64,000 nucleotides of DNA from an uncultured Algibacter sp. GTDB lineage: Bacteria > Bacteroidota > Bacteroidia > Flavobacteriales > Flavobacteriaceae. Below are positions 16,836-24,106 of this stretch, piece after piece. Position numbers and translations under genes: made by a program. The DNA lies in assembly GCF_947487575.1 (NCBI RefSeq), contig NZ_CANKXG010000001.1:372001-436000 (forward strand), read 5' to 3'. The notes under the pieces were generated by a model. That model saw only the letters and a program-made list of their open reading frames with translations. It searched no databases and was not told the DNA's origin. Positions within the stretch are counted from its first letter, which is position 1. Each line of letters starts with the position of its first letter.

Positions 16836-17425
16836 GATAAATAATAGTATGTTGTTTATAACTCCAAAGTTAATAATAACTTATAAATATGAATAACTTA
16901 AAACAGCTTACTTATTCATTTTTTTTAGGTTTGATAATTGTATTTTAGAATAGTGTTTATAGTTGTTGTTAATAAGTATGAAATTTTGCACTCACTACTT
17001 GTTAATATCTAATCATGGTTTGGTAAAACTTTTATTAGGAATATCCAGTTAATTTTTCAATCAAAAACAGGATGTTAATATGCTAATTAGTTAGCATAAA
17101 TTTTTAGTTAAGTTATAAGCATAGGTTAGTATGGTTATGAGTTATAAAATTAAGAATACTTATTAAAAATTACTGTTAATAGTAGTTTCTAACAATTGTT
17201 AATAGTAATTTTAAATAGCTTCAAAATAAAAGACTTAACTATTAAAAAGCTGTTCATTTCCTATCAACAACATTCAATAAGTTATATATCAAAATAAAAT
17301 TTAAAAAAGTTATACCGCTATTCACACACTATAATAACCACCATTTATTTTTTTAAATTTTAAAAGAAAAATTGTTATATTATATATAATGTGGATAACT
17401 TCATTTTAATATAGATTTTTAATCG
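16836..17425. other. Very AT-rich 590-bp gene-free region with TGTTAATA repeats and a DnaA box
   Basis: No credible coding frame is seen. The word TGTTAATA occurs five times in the same orientation, at 16967, 17000, 17073, 17174 and 17197, and a consensus DnaA box (TGTGGATAA, the reverse of TTATCCACA) lies at 17390-17398. Long A/T stretches such as 17341-17390 would melt easily. It separates the start of rpiB from the end of the propeller lipoprotein gene (both minus strand). It may be a replication origin or a complex regulatory region; sequence alone does not decide. Confidence 0.5.
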
Positions 17426-18589
17426 TTATTTAGAAAAGAAAATAGAGGAAGCATATGAATCATTAGAAAGAATATGTTCCACAGGAGTATTACCTTTCTC
17501 TATAGTCCAATATTTAGCTACTCTTACAGTACCATTATATTCTTCTCCAGCCACATATATAATATCGTTAAATACAAAAATAGAATTTGCATTGGCGTGA
17601 CTTTCTCCTTTACTAAGAGAATACTCTTTTTTTTCTCCATTTTCTATAGTCCAATATTTAGCTATTCGTACAGTACCGTTAGATTCGTATCCCGCTATAT
17701 AGATAATATTATTAGATATAAAAATAGAATTAGCATCAGAATTATTATCATCATTAATAAGAACGTGTTCAACTGGTGGATTTCCGTTTTCTATAGTCCA
17801 ATATTTAGCAATATCGGTATTAGTAATTCCATTTTTCTCTTTTCCGGCTACATATACAATACCATTAGATTTAAATATAGAATTAGGAACAGCTCTTTTA
17901 GTTCCATCTGTTATATCATAAGAGACACCATTCTTTAAGTATTTAGCTTCACCAATTCCTTTATCTGCTTCTTCATGAAATACAGATATATAAACATCTC
18001 CATTAGAAACAAATATTGAGGTTGGATTTTGCCATATATTATCATCAAAAATATTATGTTCAACTGCTTCACCACCTTTATTTATTGTCCAATATTTTGT
18101 TTTATTTCCATAGGTAAAAGCATTAGTTTCATATCCAACAACATGTACTACGTTATTAGAAACAAATATAGAATTAGCCATTGCCCATTTCATAACGTCT
18201 TTTGTAAGAATGTGTTCTTCTGTTTTTCCATTCTCAACCGTCCAATATTTAGCAACACTTGTAGACCCATTACCCTCTGTTCCTGCTATATATATAATAC
18301 CTTCATACACAAATATTGAATTAGTTTCTGCAAGAGACCTTGTAGTTGCTGTACTAGTACTATCGGAAATAGCATAAGTCACACCATTCTCCCAATATTT
18401 AGCTATAGATATATTATTTTTAAACGTGCCTCCAGTAACATATACACCTGTGTTATCTTTCTGTTTTGGTTTTTCATTATCGTTAATATCATCTGTATTA
18501 CTACAACCTAAAAAAACTATTAAGAAAGATGCTAATAATAGATATATTAATTTTGTATGTACAATGTTATTTTTTTTAATAGCTTTCAT
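17426..18589 (-). CDS. Lipoprotein with seven ~46-residue beta-propeller repeats
   Basis: With ATG at 18589 the protein is 387 aa and has a lipoprotein signal (LLLASFLIVFLGCSNTDD). After it come seven repeats of about 46 residues with consensus KYWTIENGxxxEHxLxxD, then ANSIFVSNNxIYVAGxExNG. The last repeat stops after SSIFFSK, and the missing strand is supplied by GVYVTGGTFKNNISIA at the N-terminus, a pattern expected for a seven-bladed propeller closed by an N-terminal velcro strand. The upstream ATG at 18646 would add a meaningless leader. No catalytic motif is visible; a binding or surface role is inferred. The protein is not assigned to a known family. Confidence 0.8.
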   Translation of the reverse strand: MKAIKKNNIVHTKLIYLLLASFLIVFLGCSNTDDINDNEKPKQKDNTGVYVTGGTFKNNISIAKYWENGVTYAISDSTSTATTRSLAETNSIFVYEGIIYIAGTEGNGSTSVAKYWTVENGKTEEHILTKDVMKWAMANSIFVSNNVVHVVGYETNAFTYGNKTKYWTINKGGEAVEHNIFDDNIWQNPTSIFVSNGDVYISVFHEEADKGIGEAKYLKNGVSYDITDGTKRAVPNSIFKSNGIVYVAGKEKNGITNTDIAKYWTIENGNPPVEHVLINDDNNSDANSIFISNNIIYIAGYESNGTVRIAKYWTIENGEKKEYSLSKGESHANANSIFVFNDIIYVAGEEYNGTVRVAKYWTIEKGNTPVEHILSNDSYASSIFFSK

Positions 18590-18780
18590 TATTATTATTT
18601 TAAGGTTATTTATAATAACATAAAAATTGTTAAAAAATGTCATCACTTTTTAAGCACATGTATAGTATATTGTACATATTTTTATTTTTTTTCTCCAAGT
18701 TGTAGATGAGATGTATAATATAATTTACATAACTGTTAATGAATTAATAGTACAGAAATACCTGTTTAATATTAAAACCT

Positions 18781-18788
18781 TAACTTTG
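18781..18788 (+). promoter_or_regulatory. Candidate -7 promoter element of rnr
   Basis: TAACTTTG matches TAnnTTTG; no convincing -33 TTG lies at the right distance. It would give a leader of about 85 nt for rnr, containing a weak inverted repeat (ATAGCA...TGCTAT). The rest of 18590-18879 is AT-rich and shows no gene. Confidence 0.45.
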
Positions 18789-18879
18789 TAAAAATAAATA
18801 GCAATTTCTTCACGTGTACAATGCTATTAAATAATAAAATTTCCTATACCTTAGGAATTGAAAATGATTACAAAATTAA

Positions 18880-21120
18880 ATGAGTAAAAAAAGAAAAGGG
18901 AAATCCAAAAAGAATGGTATTTCCAACCTTACAAATACAATCTTAAGTATATTAAAAAAAGAAAAAAACCAGAGTTTTAACTACAAACAAATAGCTGCTA
19001 AATTAGGTGTTAACGATGCTAGTAGCAGAAATCAAATTATAAAAACCCTAGCTAAACTTGCTACAAGACAAGAAATTGAGCAAGTAGAACGCGGCAAGTT
19101 TAAAGCCATTGTAAATACCGAATATCATATTGGAACACTAGATTTAGCAGCCAAAGGAAACGGTTATGTGATTTGTGATGATTTTGATGATGATGTATTT
19201 ATCGCTTCAAACAATATTAACAAAGCATTACATGGTGATGAAGTAGAATTTTACGCTTACAAACGCAGAAAACGAGGTAAAGCAGAAGGTGAAATCACAA
19301 ATATTATAAAGCGTGCAAAATCAGAATATGTAGGCGTAATTCAGATTCATGATAAAAAAAATTATGCTTTTGTCGTAGTCGATAGTAATAAAATGTACAA
19401 AGATATTTTTGTACCGATTAATAAAATAAATAAAGCGGAAGATGGCGATAAAGTTTTAGTAAAACTTGAAGATTGGCCAGAAAAAGCAGATTCGCCTTAT
19501 GGTAAAGTACTTGAAGTGCTTGGGAAACCAGGAGAACACAATACAGAAATTCATGCTATTTTAGCAGAATACGGATTACCGCTAGAATTTCCACACGAAG
19601 TTGAGGAATTTGCTAATAATTTAGATACATCAATTACAGAAGCAGAAATAGCAAAACGACGAGATATGCGTAAAGATTTAACCTTTACCATAGACCCAAA
19701 AGATGCTAAAGATTTTGATGATGCACTATCTTTTGAAGTATTAGATAATGGCTTGTATGAAATAGGAATTCACATTGCAGATGTATCCCATTATTTACAA
19801 GAAGGCACTATTTTAGATGATGAAGCTTACGAGCGTGCAACGTCTGTATATTTAGTAGACCGCGTGGTACCAATGCTTCCAGAAGTATTATCAAACAATG
19901 CCTGTTCATTACGTCCGCATGAAGAGAAATACACATTTTCAGCGGTATTTCAAATAAATGATAAAGCAGAAATAAAAAACGAGTGGTTTGGAAGAACAGT
20001 AACGTATAGTGATGCACGTTATGCTTACGAAGAAGCGCAAGCTGTTATAGAACAAAATGGTTCTGTCATTCCTGCGAAGGCAGGAATCTCATCAATTAAT
20101 ACTGAAATTCCAAAAGAAGTTTCTCTTACAGGAAAAGCATATAAAACAACACCAGAATTAGCTCAAGCTATACTTAAATTAGATGAACTCGCTAAAATTA
20201 TGAGAGGAAAACGCATGCGAGATGGTGCTATTTCTTTTGATAAAGTTGAAGTAAAATTCAATTTAGATGAAGATAATAATCCAGCAGGCGTATTCTTTAA
20301 AACCAGTAAAGATGCTAATAAGCTTATTGAAGAATTCATGCTGTTAGCAAACCGAAAAGTATCAGAATTTATAGGAAAACAAAGCCCTAAAAAAACGTTT
20401 GTATACCGTGTACACGATGAACCAGACGAAAGTAAACTAGCATCATTACAAAACGTAGTAAGCCGCTTTGGGTATAAACTTAATTTTAAAGACCGAAAAA
20501 GCACCACCGCATCTTTAAATAATTTATTGCAAGAAGTAAACGGTAAAAAAGAGCAAAATCTAGTCGATACACTCACTATTAGAAGCATGAGTAAAGCTGA
20601 ATATACCACACACAATATTGGGCATTACGGTTTAGCATTCAATTATTACAGCCACTTCACCTCGCCTATTCGTCGTTATCCAGATGTTATGGCGCACCGT
20701 TTATTACAGCATTATTTAGATGGTGGAAAATCTGCTAACGAAGAAGCTTTCGAAGAAAAATGTAACCATTCCAGCAATATGGAAGGTCTTGCAACCCGTG
20801 CAGAACGTGATTCTATAAAGTACATGCAAATTCGTTTTATGGAAGACCATAAAGACCAAGAGTTTGTGGGCGTTATTTCAGGCGTTACCGATTGGGGAAT
20901 CTACGTAGAAATCATTTCCAACAAGTGCGAAGGTATGGTAAGCGTCCGCGATATGAAAGACGATCATTACGCCTTCGATCAAGATGTATACGCCATGGTT
21001 GGCAGAAACAACGGCTTGGTGTACCAACTAGGAGACGAGGTTATCGTAAAAGTTAAAAACACAGATTTGGTAAAAAAACACCTAGATTTTAATCTTATAG
21101 GCAAACCAGAAGCAAAGTAA
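18880..21120 (+). CDS. rnr: Ribonuclease R with an in-frame palindrome-derived insertion
   Basis: The 746-aa exoribonuclease has an N-terminal winged-helix/cold-shock region (about 1-230), the RNB catalytic domain with acidic cluster TIDPKDAKDFDDALSFE, the TSPIRRYPDVMAHRLLQHYL motif, and a C-terminal S1 domain (FVGVISGVTDWGIYVEI). It degrades structured RNA 3' to 5'. Between EEAQAVIE and ELAQAILKLDELAK about 35 extra codons occur (residues 390-427), including VIPAKAGISS encoded by a perfect palindrome (20068-20087). Known homologues from memory pass directly between these segments, so this is a repeat inserted in frame in a surface loop. The gene ends at the start of a dispersed repeat. Confidence 0.95.
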   Translation: MSKKRKGKSKKNGISNLTNTILSILKKEKNQSFNYKQIAAKLGVNDASSRNQIIKTLAKLATRQEIEQVERGKFKAIVNTEYHIGTLDLAAKGNGYVICDDFDDDVFIASNNINKALHGDEVEFYAYKRRKRGKAEGEITNIIKRAKSEYVGVIQIHDKKNYAFVVVDSNKMYKDIFVPINKINKAEDGDKVLVKLEDWPEKADSPYGKVLEVLGKPGEHNTEIHAILAEYGLPLEFPHEVEEFANNLDTSITEAEIAKRRDMRKDLTFTIDPKDAKDFDDALSFEVLDNGLYEIGIHIADVSHYLQEGTILDDEAYERATSVYLVDRVVPMLPEVLSNNACSLRPHEEKYTFSAVFQINDKAEIKNEWFGRTVTYSDARYAYEEAQAVIEQNGSVIPAKAGISSINTEIPKEVSLTGKAYKTTPELAQAILKLDELAKIMRGKRMRDGAISFDKVEVKFNLDEDNNPAGVFFKTSKDANKLIEEFMLLANRKVSEFIGKQSPKKTFVYRVHDEPDESKLASLQNVVSRFGYKLNFKDRKSTTASLNNLLQEVNGKKEQNLVDTLTIRSMSKAEYTTHNIGHYGLAFNYYSHFTSPIRRYPDVMAHRLLQHYLDGGKSANEEAFEEKCNHSSNMEGLATRAERDSIKYMQIRFMEDHKDQEFVGVISGVTDWGIYVEIISNKCEGMVSVRDMKDDHYAFDQDVYAMVGRNNGLVYQLGDEVIVKVKNTDLVKKHLDFNLIGKPEAK
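20068..20087. repeat. Palindromic repeat inside rnr
   Basis: ATTCCTGC (20068-20075) and GCAGGAAT (20080-20087) are perfect inverted arms around loop GAAG. The translated VIPAKAGI is a hallmark of a palindromic element dispersed in many bacterial genomes. Confidence 0.75.
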
Positions 21121-21125
21121 AATAA

Positions 21126-21231
21126 TTATTTGGGCGTTACCCGAAAAGGGTCGGGCTTTCACTACTCAATCCCTCCTACGTCGGGGATTTCAAACACGCC
21201 GTTCAATCCCTAACGCAGCTCTTAGGTTTTA
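21126..21231 (+). repeat. Dispersed GC-richer repeat, copy 1
   Basis: The first 35 bp (TTATTTGGGCGTTACCCG onward, 21126-21160) are identical to those at 43935-43969, and the distal part TTCAATCCCTAACGC recurs near 44075. The block is visibly richer in G+C than its surroundings. It sits 5 bp after the rnr stop codon and shows no coding frame. Confidence 0.75.
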
Positions 21232-21343
21232 ATTATATATTAAATTTAGTACTTGGTTTTTATAGGTTAAAGGAACAGTAGTAAAAGTTATGTAATACTC
21301 TTAATCTTTTCATAAAGTAAACACATAAAGGAATAAATCTTGA

Positions 21344-21351
21344 TAGTTTTG
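21344..21351 (+). promoter_or_regulatory. Candidate -7 promoter element of the GIN-domain gene
   Basis: TAGTTTTG matches TAnnTTTG and lies 24 bp before the ATG at 21376. A -33 TTG is not evident. Confidence 0.4.
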
Positions 21352-21375
21352 CGTTAAAGCAAAAAACAATAATCA

Positions 21376-22053
21376 ATGAAAACATTAGTAAAAGTAGTTG
21401 TACTTTTCATAACAACCGTATGTTTAGCACAAAACTCAATAGAAAAAACTATTGGAGAATTTACAGAATTAAAAGTTTATGATTTAATTGATGTTCAACT
21501 CATCAAGGCAGATAGTGATAGAATAGTTATAACAGGAAAAAATGCTACACATGTTTTAGTAAATAATAAAAACGGAACTCTGAAAATAAAAATGAAACTT
21601 GAAGAGGCTTTTGATGGTAATAAAACTAAGGTAAAATTGTATTACACAAATATTGATATTATTGACGCAAATGAAGGTGCTTATATTCATTCCGAAGAAA
21701 CTATAAAACAATTTGAAATAGATTTAAAAGCTCAAGAAGGAGGAAAAATAGATGTTCAAGTTAATGTTAAATATGCAAATATAAAGGTAGTTACAGGGGC
21801 AGATATTATAGCGTCTGGTTTTGCTAAAAAACAGAATGTTTTAATTAATACAGGTGGGGATTACCACGGAAAACACTTAAAAACAGAATTTACAGAAGTA
21901 TCTATTAGTGCAGCAGGCGAAGCTTATGTTAATGCCACAAATAAAGTAATTGCAAAAGTTAAAGCTGGTGGCGATATTTATATATATGGTAACCCAGAGC
22001 AGATTGATGAAAGTCGAGTTTTAGGTGGAAGAATAAAAAAAATTGAAGAGTAA
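21376..22053 (+). CDS. Secreted GIN-domain (DUF2807) protein
   Basis: The 225-aa protein has a signal peptide (LVKVVVLFITTVCLAQ) and the head GIN/DUF2807 pattern: GEFTELKVYDLIDVQLIKAD, ITGKNATHVLVNNKNGTLKI, then repeated short beta strands ending in GGDIYIYGNPEQIDESRVLG. This adhesin-like beta-helical fold is widespread in Bacteroidota, and its function is unknown. It is preceded by the dispersed repeat and a candidate promoter, so it is probably expressed on its own. An orphaned T9SS fragment follows. Confidence 0.85.
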   Translation: MKTLVKVVVLFITTVCLAQNSIEKTIGEFTELKVYDLIDVQLIKADSDRIVITGKNATHVLVNNKNGTLKIKMKLEEAFDGNKTKVKLYYTNIDIIDANEGAYIHSEETIKQFEIDLKAQEGGKIDVQVNVKYANIKVVTGADIIASGFAKKQNVLINTGGDYHGKHLKTEFTEVSISAAGEAYVNATNKVIAKVKAGGDIYIYGNPEQIDESRVLGGRIKKIEE

Positions 22054-22131
22054 GGCTTCTAATCTGAGTCATCAAAAAACGCAAAATAAAAGTGTTTTTT
22101 ATACCTAAAAACCGTAATTAAGTATAGTTAA

Positions 22132-22530
22132 AACCATACAGCCCCCCTTTTTAACCCTTTAGGTGTTGGCTTAGTAAGAGATAAAGTTGCGCAAGTTCTT
22201 TTAATTTATACACATTCAGCTGGAGCGCCAAATAATGTATATGTAGATAATTTATATTTTTATAATGAAGGAACGCTTAACACAAAAGATTTTGAAATAG
22301 CTAGTCTTATCGCATACCCTAACCCATCTCAAAGTAGCTGGACAGTTAAAACACAAAACGCTAACATGTCTTCAATTAATGTATTTGATGTATTAGGCAA
22401 AAACGTATTAACATTATCGCCAAATAGAAACGAGGCAACAATAGAAGGTGCTAATTTAAAAAGAGGTATATATTTTGCTCAAATTAAAACAGCATCAGGT
22501 ATTAGCAGTTTAAAACTTATTAAACAATAA
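22132..22530 (+). pseudogene. Remnant of a T9SS-exported protein (C-terminal type A sorting domain)
   Basis: A frame open from 22132 to the TAA at 22528 has no usable start codon but encodes a recognisable C-terminus. NNVYVDNLYFYNEG resembles the end of a carbohydrate-binding or hydrolase domain, and IASLIAYPNPSQSSWTV, FDVLGKNVLTL and LKRGIYFAQIKTASGIS are the classical T9SS type A sorting domain, ending in LKLIKQ. A stop codon lies just upstream in frame. The catalytic or binding part is missing, so this looks like the tail of a deleted gene. The downstream terminator is still intact. Confidence 0.78.
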
Positions 22531-22554
22531 CAAAACTGTTTTTAGTTTGTTTGT

Positions 22555-22587
22555 AAAAGGCGCTTTTATTTAAAAGCGCCTTTTTTT
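22555..22587 (+). terminator. Strong terminator of the lost T9SS gene
   Basis: AAAAGGCGCTTTTA (22555-22568) is the perfect complement of TAAAAGCGCCTTTT (22571-22584), followed by further T. It lies 25 bp after the pseudogene stop. Confidence 0.88.
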
Positions 22588-22638
22588 ATTTATTCGCTTT
22601 TAAAATATTTCTTTACTTTGTGTAAAGCTTCATATTCT

Positions 22639-23331
22639 ATGTTTGATGATATTTTAACAGCTATACCCTTCGGCATCATACTAGCCTTTACCATAGGCCC
22701 AGTATTTTTCGTGTTGCTAGAAACCAGTGCTACCAAAGGCTTTAGAAGTGCCTTAATATTCGATTTAGGCGTCATTTTAGCAGATATTATTTTCATCGTA
22801 ATTGCTTTTTATAGTACCAATAGTTTAAGAGGCAAAATAGGAAACGATCCTAGTTTTCTGATATTCGGAGGAGTACTTTTAATGGTTTATGGTTTTATTT
22901 CATTTATCAAAACATCCAAATCCTTCAGAGCAATTGTTAAAGAATACCATAAAGTAGAAATAAAAAAAGGCTACGGAAAACTCTTCATCAAGGGCTTCTT
23001 ACTTAATTTTATAAATATAGGTGTACTTCTAGGTTGGCTTGGCTTTATTGTGTTAGGAGATTCTCTGACTACCTCAGAGCATGGCGATATTGTTTTTATA
23101 GTGTCTATGTTGGTTGCTTATTTTGTTTCGGATTTAGTCAAAATAGTCATAGCAAAAAGACTAAAGGCTAAATTAACGCCGCGACTCATTTTTAAAACAA
23201 AAAAAGTTATTGCTATGGTTATATTAGGTTTCGGTATATTATTATTTGTTCAAGGTTTATTTCCAGAAGCTTACGAAAAGAACAAAGAAAAATTAGAAAA
23301 AATTAGACCAATAAAAGAACAACTGCCTTAA
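22639..23331 (+). CDS. LysE family translocator
   Basis: The 230-aa membrane protein begins with the LysE-family pattern ILTAIPFGIILAFTIGPVFF, followed by VLLETSATKGFRSALIFDLG and DIIFIVIAF; about six hydrophobic segments follow and the tail is basic. Family members export amino acids or related solutes. The start is ATG 22639; the GTG at 22618 would add seven unlikely residues. The gene stands alone between the pseudogene terminator and the tRNA. Confidence 0.88.
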   Translation: MFDDILTAIPFGIILAFTIGPVFFVLLETSATKGFRSALIFDLGVILADIIFIVIAFYSTNSLRGKIGNDPSFLIFGGVLLMVYGFISFIKTSKSFRAIVKEYHKVEIKKGYGKLFIKGFLLNFINIGVLLGWLGFIVLGDSLTTSEHGDIVFIVSMLVAYFVSDLVKIVIAKRLKAKLTPRLIFKTKKVIAMVILGFGILLFVQGLFPEAYEKNKEKLEKIRPIKEQLP

Positions 23332-23484
23332 TAAACTACTTTTTTCAGGTAAAAAATTTAGTGTTAAAAACATTAAGAGCATATCTAAGTAGTGTCTTAA
23401 TCTTTACTCCTCAGTTGGATTTAAAAACAAAATCTAATGCCTCGATTTTAAACTTCTTAAATTAATTTTCCAGAAAATTTTATC

Positions 23485-23516
23485 ATAAAAAAACCCTCAA
23501 GAAAAACTTGAAGGTT
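23485..23516 (-). terminator. Terminator of tRNA-Cys (minus strand)
   Basis: Read on the minus strand, AACCTTCAAG pairs with CTTGAGGGTT (one G-U) around a 5-nt loop and is followed by a T tract. Confidence 0.75.
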
Positions 23517-23521
23517 CTTTG

Positions 23522-23592
23522 AGGCGTCGAGCGGATTCGAACCGCTGTACAAGGTTTTGCAGACCTCTGCCTAGCCACTCGGCCACGACGCC
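23522..23592 (-). tRNA. tRNA-Cys (GCA)
   Basis: The 71-nt minus-strand sequence folds into a cloverleaf. The acceptor stem is GGCGTCG/CGACGCC, the D arm starts GCCGAGTGGC, the anticodon loop CTGCAAA carries anticodon GCA, and the T loop is GTTCGAATC. The discriminator base is U, as required by cysteinyl-tRNA synthetase. CCA is not encoded. Confidence 0.96.
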
Positions 23593-23643
23593 TTAAATAT
23601 TAGTGCAAATGTAAAAAAAAATGTGACTTTACCTTACTTAAAA

Positions 23644-24006
23644 TTACTTTTTACGCTTATCGGTCATTTTTATCGTTACGCTTTCAACATCACCCCCTAT
23701 TGGCGGATTAAGTTTACTAACCCAAACTGTTGCCTTTTTAATAAGTTTATCTTCATTAAAAATCCTATTTAAAATACGTTTGGCAACTGCTTCAAGTAAA
23801 TGGGAGGCAATATCCATTTCTTCTTTTATAATTCTATTTAAAAACACATAATCAACAGTATCACTAAGTTTATCGCTTATTGCAGAGTTTTGTAAATCTG
23901 CTTTAACCTCCAAATCTACGCGATAATCACTACCAATTTTGGTTTCTTCTTTCAAACAACCATGATAGGCAAATACACGAATGTTTTCAACTTTTATAAT
24001 TCCCAT
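23644..24006 (-). CDS. folB: Dihydroneopterin aldolase
   Basis: The 120-aa protein has the FolB pattern: IIKVENIRVFAYHGCLKEET (active-site region with YHG), DYRVDLEVKADL, DTVDYVFLNRII, HLLEAVAKRI with the catalytic-site Glu, and KLNPPIGGDVESVTI. It converts dihydroneopterin to 6-hydroxymethyl-dihydropterin in folate synthesis. The start is ATG 24006; the longer frame upstream would run across glnS. It is divergent from glnS, with 100 bp of shared promoter DNA. Confidence 0.93.
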   Translation of the reverse strand: MGIIKVENIRVFAYHGCLKEETKIGSDYRVDLEVKADLQNSAISDKLSDTVDYVFLNRIIKEEMDIASHLLEAVAKRILNRIFNEDKLIKKATVWVSKLNPPIGGDVESVTIKMTDKRKK

Positions 24007-24036
24007 TGTCAGACAATTTAAGTCATCAAAATTACC

Positions 24037-24057
24037 TAATTTTGTACAATATTTTTG
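24037..24057 (+). promoter_or_regulatory. Candidate promoter elements of glnS
   Basis: TAATTTTG (24037-24044) and TATTTTTG (24050-24057) each match the -7 consensus. They are followed in the leader by a 7-bp inverted repeat, GGATTGG/CCAATCC (24064-24088), just before the ATG at 24107. Confidence 0.4.
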
Positions 24058-24106
24058 TTTAATGGATTGGTTTTTATTGAGCCAATCCTTCACAGTAACA
24101 TATTTT

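Noticed and set aside
17471-17485. ATGTTCCACAGG resembling half of a parS site
   Set aside because: It is inside the lipoprotein gene and only half of the palindrome is present.
17474-18623. Plus-strand open frames opposite the propeller lipoprotein
   Set aside because: They are shadows created by the regular repeats of the minus-strand gene; their products are Ile/Phe/Tyr/Ser-rich with no start context or family.
24064-24088. GGATTGG/CCAATCC hairpin in the glnS leader as a T-box or riboswitch
   Set aside because: Only a 7-bp stem; no T-box or other riboswitch core is visible.
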